Below are positions 7,693 to 15,138 of a stretch of 18,327 bases of DNA, in pieces; positions within the stretch are counted from its first letter, which is position 1, and each line of letters opens with the position of its first letter. The position numbers and the translations under genes are program-made. The DNA lies in the NCBI GenBank assembly GCA_030833605.1, contig JAURGV010000017.1, forward strand, positions 1 through 18,327, in the 5' to 3' direction. Under the pieces are notes generated by a model, which searched no databases, was not told the DNA's origin, and worked only from the letters and a program-made list of their open reading frames with translations. This stretch comes from Rhodothermales bacterium. Lineage in GTDB: Bacteria > Bacteroidota > Rhodothermia > Rhodothermales > UBA10348.

Positions 7693-9633
7693 TTACCGAT
7701 TCTGCCTGTTTTCAATAAGGTCATCCACAACCGTGGCGTCAGCTAGTGTCGACGTATCACCAAGGCTACCAAAGTCATTCGCGGCGATTTTCCGGAGGAT
7801 CCGGCGCATAATCTTGCCACTTCTGGTTTTGGGTAGCGCTGGAGTAAACTGGATGAAGTCCGGTTTTGCAATCGGGCCAATCACTTCGCGAACATGATTC
7901 ACGAGTGTTTTCCGTAGGGCTTCGGTAGGCTCAACATCCGTATAAAGCGTGACGTAGGCATAAATACCTTGCCCTTTAACGTCGTGCGGAACGCCCACAA
8001 CGGCCGCTTCAGAAACGGTTTCGTGCGCAACAAGGGCACTTTCGACTTCTGCAGTTCCCATACGGTGGCCGGACACATTAATGACGTCGTCCACCCGACC
8101 GGTAATCCAGTAGTATCCATCTTCGTCTCGTTTACAGCCATCGCCGGTGAAGTAACGGTTATCGAACGTGCTGAAATACGTTTGGACAAATCGTTCGTGA
8201 TCTTGATACAGAGAGCGAGCTTGGCCGGGCCAGGAGTTTTTCATCACCAAAACGCCTTCGCAAGGACCTTCGAGTACTTTCCCTTCCTGATTCAAAATTT
8301 CAGGTTCTACCCCAAAAAATGGCATGGTAGCCGAACCCGGTTTGGTCGCAATGGCCCCAGGTAGTGGGGTTATTAGAATGCCACCCGTCTCGGTTTGCCA
8401 CCAGGTGTCTACGATCGGGCAACGCCCCTCTCCCACGACTTCGTTGTACCAACGCCAGGCTTCCGGATTGATCGGTTCACCTACCGATCCAAGCACTTTC
8501 AACGACTTACGCGAAGTGCCTTTTACGAAGGATTCCCCTTGTTGCATCAACGCGCGGATAGCCGTTGGAGCGGTATAAAATTGGGTGACTTGGTGTTTGT
8601 CGACCACTTTCCAGAAACGAGAGGCGTCTGGATAAGTTGGCACGCCCTCAAAAAATACTTGGGTGGCGCCGTTTAACAGCGGTCCGTACACCATATAACT
8701 GTGACCAGTGATCCATCCCACATCGGCCGTACACCAGAAAACATCGCCATCGTGATAGTCAAATACATACTGATGAGTCAAAGAGGTGTAAACGAGGTAC
8801 CCGGCTGTGGTATGCAACACGCCTTTAGGCTTTCCAGTTGAACCGCTGGTATACAAAATGAATAAAGGATCTTCCGAATCCATGGGTTCAGCAGCACAAA
8901 TCGGAGAGACACTTTTGAGCTCGTCATGCATCCAATAGTCTCTTCCTTTAGTCATCGGCACTTCACGGCCTGAACGCTGCACGACCAAGGTGGTTTTCAC
9001 ACCCGGGCATTGCTCTAAAGCCTTGTCGACGTTGACTTTAAGGGGTACAAACTTTCCTGAACGAAGCGATTCATCCGCTGTAATAAGAATGGTTGATTCG
9101 CAATCCACGATCCGGTTTGCCAACGAATCCGGGCTAAACCCACCAAATACAACCGAATGAATGGCACCGATTCGAGCGCAAGCCAACATCGCGTAGGCAG
9201 CCTCGGGAATCATAGGCAAATAAATGGTGACCCGATCCCCTTTTTTGACGCCGTGTTTTTTCAGCACATTTGCGAGTCGGCTTACTTCTTCGTGCAGGCG
9301 CGCATAGGTAATATGGCGAGCTGCTTCATCCGGGCTATCTGGCTCAAAAATTAACGCCGTCTGATGAGCCCGAGTGGGCAAATGCCGATCGATACAATTG
9401 TAACTGGCATTGGTCTTTCCCCCCTCAAACCACCGAATATGCACGTCGTTTTTGGCAAATGAAACGTCTTTAACCTTTGTAAACGGCTCCATCCAGTCTA
9501 TTCGTGCAGCCATTTCGGTCCAAAAAGCATCTGGATCAGAAATGGATTTATCGTACATCGATTGGTATTCCTGAATGGAGCCAAGCCAAGCTCGTTCTGC
9601 AAATTTCGCGGGTACAGGATAAAGAGTGTCCAT
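7693..9633 (-). CDS. acs: Acetyl-CoA synthetase (AMP-forming)
   Basis: The enzyme turns acetate, ATP and CoA into acetyl-CoA, AMP and pyrophosphate in the cytoplasm. The 646-residue length is typical. Motifs in order are: N-terminal acetyl-CoA synthetase domain (about 20-80, AFWTEMA); ATP-binding loop YTSGSTGKPKG at 261-271; the substrate-pocket stretch CTADVGWITGHSY at 301-313; DTWWQTETGG at 409-418; YFTGD at 494-498; GRVDDVINVSGHRMGTAEVE at 512-531; and the catalytic C-terminal lysine in TRSGKIMRR (Lys607), which in this family is controlled by reversible acetylation. The ATG at 9633 is well placed. The leader holds a small hairpin (9664-9678). With pckA downstream it gives a route from acetate towards sugars. 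Confidence 0.98.
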   Translation of the reverse strand: MDTLYPVPAKFAERAWLGSIQEYQSMYDKSISDPDAFWTEMAARIDWMEPFTKVKDVSFAKNDVHIRWFEGGKTNASYNCIDRHLPTRAHQTALIFEPDSPDEAARHITYARLHEEVSRLANVLKKHGVKKGDRVTIYLPMIPEAAYAMLACARIGAIHSVVFGGFSPDSLANRIVDCESTILITADESLRSGKFVPLKVNVDKALEQCPGVKTTLVVQRSGREVPMTKGRDYWMHDELKSVSPICAAEPMDSEDPLFILYTSGSTGKPKGVLHTTAGYLVYTSLTHQYVFDYHDGDVFWCTADVGWITGHSYMVYGPLLNGATQVFFEGVPTYPDASRFWKVVDKHQVTQFYTAPTAIRALMQQGESFVKGTSRKSLKVLGSVGEPINPEAWRWYNEVVGEGRCPIVDTWWQTETGGILITPLPGAIATKPGSATMPFFGVEPEILNQEGKVLEGPCEGVLVMKNSWPGQARSLYQDHERFVQTYFSTFDNRYFTGDGCKRDEDGYYWITGRVDDVINVSGHRMGTAEVESALVAHETVSEAAVVGVPHDVKGQGIYAYVTLYTDVEPTEALRKTLVNHVREVIGPIAKPDFIQFTPALPKTRSGKIMRRILRKIAANDFGSLGDTSTLADATVVDDLIENRQNR

Positions 9634-9852
9634 GGAATCGGTATAGCTAGTTAATTTGGATTACCCGATCTTTTCGGGGTCCAACCAGAAATCATTTGCT
9701 GATGGTGGTCGTTAAAACTAAGCAAGAATTTAGGCACCTGCCGAGAATTGATCGTAGGGGAATCCCTTATTGACCCGACAGCGTACCTTGTACCATTCAC
9801 TCGTCACCGAGACTACTGGCTCGATGCACATGGAAAAACGTCTTTAATCCCT
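9634..9852. promoter_or_regulatory. Divergent intergenic region between acs and the SDR gene
   Basis: This 219-base region must hold the start signals of both acs (leftward) and the dehydrogenase (rightward). The only structure seen is a short stem, CCCGA (9664-9668) with TCGGG (9674-9678), about 30 bases before the acs start. No exact TAnnTTTG box is present on either strand; the closest is TAGTTTTA on the minus strand near 9720. A frame open from TTG 9748 exists but is not convincing as coding. Confidence 0.3.
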
Positions 9853-10656
9853 ATGAATAGCCGACAAAAAGTAATCGTTATCACCGGCGCAGCAAGCGGT
9901 ATAGGGAAATTATTGGCGCTAAAATTCGACGCTTCCGGTGACATCGTTTTCGCCTTAGATATTGATGAATTGGGACTGGGGCGGTTGCGAGAAGAAAGTG
10001 GCGGACGCGTTCACGGTGTATTGTGTGACTTGAGCTCAAAAACGTCCATTTCTGAAGCGTTCCGGAAGGTTTTGTCTCGGTGCGACCATATTGATGTGTT
10101 GGTAAATAATGCTGGGATTGTGCACGGTATTTTTTTTCAAGATCAAAGTCAGGCGCAGATTGAGCAGACGTTTGCTATAAATGCCATTTCTCATTTCTAT
10201 ACGATCCAGGAGGTGCTGCCTTCGATGACGAAGCGTAATCAAGGTCATATTGTGACGGTTGCATCAGCCGGCGGATTTATTGGGGCGCCTCAGCTGAGCG
10301 CCTATTCTTCGAGCAAATTTGCTGCCGTGGGCACGCTCGAATCCCTTCGAGGAGAACTTCGCGCTGCAGGTGTAAACATAAAGACCACTTTGGTAGCGCC
10401 CTTTTTCATCCGAACAGGCATGTTTGATGGCGTTCGCACACGTTTTCCGTTCCTGCTGCCCATTTTGAAGCCGGAATATGTAGCTGAGAGGATTTTTAAG
10501 GCTATTGTGCGCAAGCGTGCGCGGGTGATTATGCCGTGGTTCGTTTATACCGTATTTCCTATGCGCTTGCTGCCGCCTGCTTGGTTCGACGTCATAGCTG
10601 ATTTCTTCGGTATTAATTCCGTAATGACCCATTTTACAGGGCGGAAGAAGGATTGA
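9853..10656 (+). CDS. Short-chain dehydrogenase/reductase (classical SDR)
   Basis: The 267-residue product is a full classical SDR, an NAD(P)(H)-dependent oxidoreductase. Visible are the cofactor loop TGAASGIG (11-18), NNAG (85-88), active-site Asn110, Ser138, Tyr151 and Lys155 (YSSSK). It ends in a hydrophobic stretch at about 226-252 (MPWFVYTVFPMRLLPPAWF) like that of membrane-associated retinol- or hydroxysteroid-dehydrogenase-type SDRs. ATG 9853 is chosen because the reading frame's longer start is a TTG at 9748. The 35 added residues lack family similarity, and the SDR fold normally begins a few residues before the first beta strand (KVIVITG). The substrate cannot be read from the sequence. 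It converges with the RES toxin gene, 49 bases apart, with no clear terminator between. Confidence 0.93.
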   Translation: MNSRQKVIVITGAASGIGKLLALKFDASGDIVFALDIDELGLGRLREESGGRVHGVLCDLSSKTSISEAFRKVLSRCDHIDVLVNNAGIVHGIFFQDQSQAQIEQTFAINAISHFYTIQEVLPSMTKRNQGHIVTVASAGGFIGAPQLSAYSSSKFAAVGTLESLRGELRAAGVNIKTTLVAPFFIRTGMFDGVRTRFPFLLPILKPEYVAERIFKAIVRKRARVIMPWFVYTVFPMRLLPPAWFDVIADFFGINSVMTHFTGRKKD

Positions 10657-10705
10657 AGCACTGTTTTCGGGTTTTCAATGAGTTGAACAAATCCTTTTCG
10701 ATCGC

Positions 10706-11167
10706 TTAACTCAACCGCGCATCAAAAACGTTTTCTTCAACTTCGCCAAAAACGATGGATTTAAAACGGGGATGAAGCGGGTTAATGAGATAGTGATATT
10801 CGGTTGGAACGATCACACTTGGCACTCGGAGGACCAGCGATGTCCCATTTTCAAGCCAATTGTCACCTATTTTTTGAGAAGCTGCTCCCAGCGGCCTTGA
10901 ACTCCACTTTTTTCGAAGACCACCAGCTTCCAAACAAAGGACGTCTATTTGGTCAAAAGTGGCCGTGGCTCCAACTAGTCCAGTGAAGCGATCTTTTTTA
11001 TTTCCTTGAACGACCAATTCCAACATGGCAAGGGAGAGCGAACCAGAAGTGTAAATCACTTTTTTACCTGTGCTATTAAATCGCCCACCATACAACTCTG
11101 CTCCAACGCCCGAAAAAAGCGAGTCAGCGTGCCGTTTGTTGGATATGCGCCAGGCTTTTACTTTCAT
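10706..11167 (-). CDS. RES-domain toxin (NAD+-degrading) of a type II toxin-antitoxin pair
   Basis: The 153-residue product matches the RES family, named for conserved Arg, Glu and Ser. Characterised members deplete cellular NAD+ and so stop growth. Expected residues are present: Arg29 in YGGRFN, Tyr39 in KVIYTS, Glu50 in SLAMLELV, and Ser117 in LRVPSVIVP followed by an Asn-Pro (129-130). Length and motif order are typical, so the toxin looks intact. It follows the Xre-type antitoxin by nine bases on the same strand, which is the usual order for this pair. No gene for insertion or mobility is adjacent. Confidence 0.93.
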   Translation of the reverse strand: MKVKAWRISNKRHADSLFSGVGAELYGGRFNSTGKKVIYTSGSLSLAMLELVVQGNKKDRFTGLVGATATFDQIDVLCLEAGGLRKKWSSRPLGAASQKIGDNWLENGTSLVLRVPSVIVPTEYHYLINPLHPRFKSIVFGEVEENVFDARLS

Positions 11168-11176
11168 TTTCGCGAT

Positions 11177-11587
11177 TTAGACAGGGATTCCGTGGTCAAT
11201 TCTGCCTAAAAGTTGCTCGACGAGTTCTGCGCCTGGATCGGTTTTAGCCAATTGAAGTGGAGTACAGTTTCCCAAAGCAAAGTTTGGTTCTTTCATCCAT
11301 TCCCTAGCCTCTTCCTCCGAACCAAGGACGACCTTTGCAAACGCCACTAGCCTTGCAATGCGAAATACCCTATCCGATTCATCCGTCGGCAAAACCGATT
11401 CCTTTTGCCGACGTGAAAGCGTTCTCTCGGATATCTGAATGATGTCAGCGAACTCCCGTTTGGAGAGATTTAAAATTTCTTGGACATCTTTTAACGTTTG
11501 GGTTGGGAATCCTTCGGTTACTTTATTGGCTGCCGTAGGTAAATCCCAGTCCAAATACTTGAATTCGCTTTTGTTGTTAGTTGCCAT
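11177..11587 (-). CDS. Xre/MbcA/ParS-type antitoxin (DUF2384) partner of the RES toxin
   Basis: The 136-residue product has an Xre-like helix-turn-helix at about 32-62 (LKDVQEILNLSKREFADIIQ, then SERTLSRRQ). A C-terminal toxin-binding domain follows (EEAREWMKEPNFALGNCTPLQLAKTDPGAELVEQLLGRIDHGI). The pattern W-x3-PN-x-ALG-x-x-P-x-x-L and the final RI-x-HG are the hallmarks of antitoxins paired with RES toxins. It should neutralise the toxin and repress its own promoter. Upstream repeats at 11598-11680 are likely its operators. ATG 11587 is the natural start. Confidence 0.93.
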   Translation of the reverse strand: MATNNKSEFKYLDWDLPTAANKVTEGFPTQTLKDVQEILNLSKREFADIIQISERTLSRRQKESVLPTDESDRVFRIARLVAFAKVVLGSEEEAREWMKEPNFALGNCTPLQLAKTDPGAELVEQLLGRIDHGIPV

Positions 11588-11597
11588 TTTGCGCCAC

Positions 11598-11629
11598 TTG
11601 GCTTAGTCCATTAAGCCGTTTGGCTTAAT
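11598..11629. promoter_or_regulatory. Inverted-repeat operator next to the antitoxin start, with extra half-site
   Basis: A perfect 8-bp inverted repeat, ATTAAGCC (11610-11617) and GGCTTAAT (11622-11629) with a four-base spacer, lies 23 bases before the antitoxin ATG. A further half-site TTGGCTTAG occurs at 11598-11606. Such repeats beside an Xre antitoxin are the expected autorepression sites. Binding is inferred. Confidence 0.6.
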
Positions 11630-11646
11630 TTGCGAAGCGGCCCGAT

Positions 11647-11654
11647 TAAAGGTA
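11647..11654 (-). promoter_or_regulatory. Candidate -7 box of the toxin-antitoxin promoter
   Basis: On the minus strand this reads TACCTTTA, one base from the TAnnTTTG consensus. It lies between the two palindromic operator sites, and the second palindrome (11670-11680) would cover the -33 region, a layout fitting autorepression. Confidence 0.35.
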
Positions 11655-11669
11655 AGGTTAAAACGGACT

Positions 11670-11680
11670 GGCTTTAAGCC
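11670..11680. promoter_or_regulatory. Second GGCTT/AAGCC palindrome upstream of the toxin-antitoxin operon
   Basis: GGCTTTAAGCC is a perfect 11-base palindrome with one central base. It repeats the core of the operator at 11610-11629, and a further degenerate half GCTTTAGCC follows at 11684-11692, reaching the pabB-pabC stop codon. It is a probable second antitoxin-binding site. Confidence 0.5.
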
Positions 11681-11686
11681 ATTGCT

Positions 11687-13564
11687 TTAGCCGCACCACT
11701 CAGCTTCTAAAGCGCCGATCAAAGCATTGGTGACTACGATTTTGTCGGCTCGCTGGAGGTCTTGAACGGTAAGTTTGCGTTCTCGTGCGCCATTTTTGAG
11801 CATAAATACGCGGCGGCCCACTCCTGGAAGTAACCCTGATGGCAGTGGTGGAGTGATCCAAAAGCCGTCTTTTTGGATGAAAATGTTGGTTATAGCCCCT
11901 TCGGTGATTTCGCCTCGTTCGTTGGTGAGAATGGCGTCAAACCATCCTTTGGCGTGTGCTTCGGCGAGAGCGCGATTGTAAGCGCCGCGATCTGTTGTTT
12001 TGTGCTGCAAAAGTGGGTAAGTCGATGCGACTCTTTGGGTTGAGAGCCCAATTTTAAGCGGTGAGATTGGCAGTGACCACGATTTTGAGGTCATTTTGAC
12101 CGTGCCTTTAGCGTCCATGGTGAGTCTTAATCGAACTACTTCGCCTTGGAGCAACGATTTGGTGTATGCGTTAATTGCGGCCACGACTTTTGACTCATCC
12201 CACTCATAACCGAGTTGCTTTGCGGAATCTCTGAGGCGATCCAGATGAAAATCGAGCCATTCGATTCCATTTGACCACTTCATGGTCTCGATTAATTCAA
12301 TTTGTGGCCGTTCAACATCGGTTAAAAAGCGTGTTTTTAAATAGGCTTCTTCCCTTTCATCGGCAGGCACAGAGTCCCAAACAATACCCCCTCCTGCTCC
12401 ATAGGTAAATTGGTTGCCTTGGACGGATGCGGTTCGGATGGCAACCGAAAAGGTGGCGGAAGTCGACTTTTTGGGAGAATCGGGATCAGGACCGGCGAAT
12501 CCGATGGCGCCGCAGTAAATGCCTCTTGGCCTCGATTCCAGTTCGCCAATCCGCTGCATGGCCCTGATTTTGGGAGCGCCGGTGATGGATCCGCATGGAA
12601 ACAGGGAACGCAATATTTCTTCCAGACCTACATTTGGGCGCAATTCTCCGACCACCTCACTCGACATCTGATGTACGGTTGAAAGGCTTTCCACTTCGAA
12701 CAACTGTGGTACCTGAACCGAACCAACTTCGCAGATTTTGGACAGGTCGTTGCGCAGCAAATCCACAATCATCAGGTTTTCAGCCCTGTTTTTGGGATCG
12801 TTTTGTAGCCACGAGGCCATTTTCCTGTCCAAGTCGGGCGTTCCACCCCTTGGAGCGGTGCCCTTCATGGGCCTGGTTGTGATCCGGTTTCCTTTGCGTT
12901 CAAAGAACAATTCGGGCGAAAACGAAAGAAATTGGCCCCACTGTGTGTTCAAAAAAGCCCCATACTTCACGGACTGGCGGGCTCTGAGCTTAGAATACAA
13001 GTCCAGTGCCGACCCTTTTAGTTCGCCACGAAATCGGGTGGTCATGTTTATTTGGTATACGTCCCCTTCGGCAATCAAATCGCGAATTGCGCTGACGGCA
13101 TTTTCGAAGTGTTCGGGGGAATCAAGATCTTTCAAGCCCTCGATTTCGCCTTCGGTAGGTGCTGGAGAGCTTGGAAGGGTCACGTCGAAAAGAGGCCCAG
13201 AAACCGTTTGCCGACTTGTATACACCCCGAACCAAACCAAGGGATATTCGAAGTCCGGCGGCGCAGAAAGGTCGCTGGAAGGTTTTTCAAACGCCAGGCC
13301 CGCTTCGTAGGCCACGTATCCAGCTACAAAAAGCCCCTTTTTTACGGATGAATCGAGCCGCAACAGCGCTGCGCCTACGTCATCTAGATCCCAAGCTACG
13401 ATTTCGTCGATTGGATCGTGAAACAGGTAGGACGCCGAGCCTACTGGCCGGTCGCCTGTTGATTCCTGGCGTGGGTCCAAGGACGCGTCCAGCCAGACGG
13501 TGCCGGGTTTGCGCAACGTTTCCAATACAAATGCTATAGATGGAGCCCTACCAGCTTCGATCAA
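11687..13564 (-). CDS. pabB-pabC: Fused aminodeoxychorismate synthase component I / aminodeoxychorismate lyase
   Basis: This fusion makes p-aminobenzoate for folate: the PabB part adds ammonia to chorismate, and the PabC part removes pyruvate. Counting from TTG 13564 (625 residues), the chorismate-binding domain covers about 150-415. It has RPMKGTAPRGG (Lys234), AENLMIVDLLRNDLSKIC, and SLFPCGSITGAPKIRAM. The class IV aminotransferase fold covers about 425-625, with the PLP lysine in LQHKTTDRGAYNRA (Lys522) and TEGAITNIF. The amidotransferase PabA must be encoded elsewhere. An upstream ATG at 13606 gives 639 residues but overlaps the preceding gene by 46 bases. The TTG overlaps its TGA as TTGA and has AGGAGA six bases before it, so it is preferred. 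The order of genes suggests co-transcription with the GH109-like gene. Confidence 0.92.
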   Translation of the reverse strand: MIEAGRAPSIAFVLETLRKPGTVWLDASLDPRQESTGDRPVGSASYLFHDPIDEIVAWDLDDVGAALLRLDSSVKKGLFVAGYVAYEAGLAFEKPSSDLSAPPDFEYPLVWFGVYTSRQTVSGPLFDVTLPSSPAPTEGEIEGLKDLDSPEHFENAVSAIRDLIAEGDVYQINMTTRFRGELKGSALDLYSKLRARQSVKYGAFLNTQWGQFLSFSPELFFERKGNRITTRPMKGTAPRGGTPDLDRKMASWLQNDPKNRAENLMIVDLLRNDLSKICEVGSVQVPQLFEVESLSTVHQMSSEVVGELRPNVGLEEILRSLFPCGSITGAPKIRAMQRIGELESRPRGIYCGAIGFAGPDPDSPKKSTSATFSVAIRTASVQGNQFTYGAGGGIVWDSVPADEREEAYLKTRFLTDVERPQIELIETMKWSNGIEWLDFHLDRLRDSAKQLGYEWDESKVVAAINAYTKSLLQGEVVRLRLTMDAKGTVKMTSKSWSLPISPLKIGLSTQRVASTYPLLQHKTTDRGAYNRALAEAHAKGWFDAILTNERGEITEGAITNIFIQKDGFWITPPLPSGLLPGVGRRVFMLKNGARERKLTVQDLQRADKIVVTNALIGALEAEWCG

Positions 13565-14946
13565 TAATCGTCTCCTAGGGCAAATACGGGTTTGCGGTTC
13601 ATCCATTGGCCGCGCGTAAAGTCAGGGAAGGCCTGCGGCGCATTGCCGGCTGAAATCGATGCTTCCGACAAGGGCGAAATCGCGCTCCATGCGGCTGCAT
13701 CGTAGGCATCAAGCGGTGTATCTACGCCTCGTTTGATGGATTCAATAAACGCGTGATCCACAAAAAAGTCCATGCCACCGTGACCCGATCCTGTGGCCCT
13801 ATCGGCGTATTTTTTCCATAGTGGATGGTCGTATTGCTCCAAATACGGCGCAGCGGGTTCCCAGGCATGCGCCCGTTTGCTAACGCCTTGAATGTAAAGC
13901 GACTGATTCACGTCCATCCAGATGCCTTCGGATCCTTGAACCCTAAACCCAAGGGAGTATGGACGAGGCAAATTGGTATCGTGACTCACAATAATGGATT
14001 CATCGTTTTGCGTGCGAATCACCGTGGTGATTACGTCGCCCAATTTGAATTTGACCTTTGCATTCGGGTGGTCGCGTCCCGCTTGTTTAACGATGTAATC
14101 GTGTAGACCACGTCCTTTTGAGGCCGTTGAGGTAAGGGAAACGAACCGGTTTCCACGATTAATATTGGTGTAGACCGCCACGGGGCCGACTCCGTGGGTC
14201 GGATACAAATCTCCGTTGCGATGAACCGAGTGCAAAGTGCGCCATTTGGCTTCAGAATAGCCTTTTTCGCCAAACTCAACACCGCCACCATACGGTTGTT
14301 TGCCGTTGTTGAACTTGACTTCCCTTAGATCGTGTTGGTAGCCGCATTCGAGGTGGATCATCTCACCAAACAGGTCTTGCCGGACCATATTCAGGATGGC
14401 CATGACGTCGCGGCGGTAACACACGTTCTCTAGAATCATGCACGGAACGCCTGTTTCTTCGTACGTGTTTACCAAGTCCCAACATTCTTCAATCGTGTTG
14501 GCGGCTGAAACTTCCACTCCGGCATATTTGCCTGCCTTCATACAAGCAACAGCCATTTTGGTGTGCCAAAGCCATGGTGTGGCGATAAAAACACCGTCAA
14601 TATCGTCGCGCTCTAGCATTTTCTCGTAGGCATGTTCGTCGCCTGTATATACCGCTGCTTCTTTTTTGCCGAAGTCAGTGATCATCTTCTGTGAGCGTGC
14701 AATCGCATCCGGGTCGATATCGCAAATGGCGGTTACTTCGCAATCGTCCCTTCTGAGGACAATGTTTAGGTGATTTCTTCCGCGTTCACCAATTCCAATA
14801 AATCCAATGCGGACCGTATTCGATTTTTTGCTGCCCGCTTTAGGCGTTGCCTTCTTCTTAATTTCTGCAGCGATTGATTCCCGAGCAGCGACCGTTGCGC
14901 CCACTCCTGCTACGGCTCCTGCCATTAAAAATTTTCTTCTATCCAT
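13561..14946 (-). CDS. GH109-like Gfo/Idh/MocA family protein with Tat signal (possible alpha-N-acetylgalactosaminidase)
   Basis: The 461-residue product begins with a twin-arginine leader (DRRKFL at 2-7, then a hydrophobic stretch to about 25), so it is probably exported folded with its bound cofactor. An NAD-binding Rossmann fold follows (GFIGIGERG, 48-56; CDID, 75-78). The rest follows closely the GH109 pattern: GVEVSAA (143-149), LENVCYRRDVMAILNMVRQ, HDLREVKFN, RNGDLYPTHGVGP, and the ending PDFTRGQWMNRKPVFAL. Characterised GH109 enzymes remove alpha-linked GalNAc by an NAD+-dependent oxidation-elimination mechanism using a Tyr and a His spaced as in Tyr248 and His251 here. Specificity in the family varies, so the GalNAc activity is an inference. 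Its neighbours, a sugar-type symporter and a GHMP sugar kinase, support a glycan-scavenging role. Confidence 0.88.
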   Translation of the reverse strand: MDRRKFLMAGAVAGVGATVAARESIAAEIKKKATPKAGSKKSNTVRIGFIGIGERGRNHLNIVLRRDDCEVTAICDIDPDAIARSQKMITDFGKKEAAVYTGDEHAYEKMLERDDIDGVFIATPWLWHTKMAVACMKAGKYAGVEVSAANTIEECWDLVNTYEETGVPCMILENVCYRRDVMAILNMVRQDLFGEMIHLECGYQHDLREVKFNNGKQPYGGGVEFGEKGYSEAKWRTLHSVHRNGDLYPTHGVGPVAVYTNINRGNRFVSLTSTASKGRGLHDYIVKQAGRDHPNAKVKFKLGDVITTVIRTQNDESIIVSHDTNLPRPYSLGFRVQGSEGIWMDVNQSLYIQGVSKRAHAWEPAAPYLEQYDHPLWKKYADRATGSGHGGMDFFVDHAFIESIKRGVDTPLDAYDAAAWSAISPLSEASISAGNAPQAFPDFTRGQWMNRKPVFALGDDY

Positions 14947-15069
14947 TAGAATTCGATCGTTTCAGGTTAAAAAGGCGACGTTCACGTAAGACAATGAAAT
15001 AAGGTCAGGAACGGCCCAAAGTCAAGGACAGAATACTTCGTTTTGTTTTAAAGTCCGAACAAGAAACCC

Positions 15070-15077
15070 TACCTTTG
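15070..15077 (+). promoter_or_regulatory. Bacteroidota-type promoter -7 box for the symporter gene
   Basis: TACCTTTG is an exact match to TAnnTTTG. A T-rich GTTTTA stretch ends 19 bases upstream, as expected for a -33 element. It predicts a leader of about 55 bases before the symporter ATG at 15139. This is the best promoter in the window and supports the taxonomic call. No comparable box was found for the divergent GH109-like gene. Confidence 0.55.
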
Positions 15078-15138
15078 TCACGCTTGTCAATTCCGTTGGT
15101 ATTAAAGCCAACGCAAACGCAATCTACTCTGAAATATT

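Noticed and set aside
9664..9678. CCCGA/TCGGG hairpin before acs as a riboswitch or attenuator
   Set aside because: Five base pairs only, with no conserved riboswitch elements and no alternative pairing seen.
9748..9852. 35-residue N-terminal extension of the SDR from TTG 9748
   Set aside because: Non-ATG start, no ribosome site, sequence unlike any leader, and the SDR fold begins just after ATG 9853.
12738..13310. 190-codon open frame on the plus strand inside pabB-pabC
   Set aside because: It lies wholly antisense to a conserved gene, has no family resemblance, and its composition is that of a codon-phase shadow.
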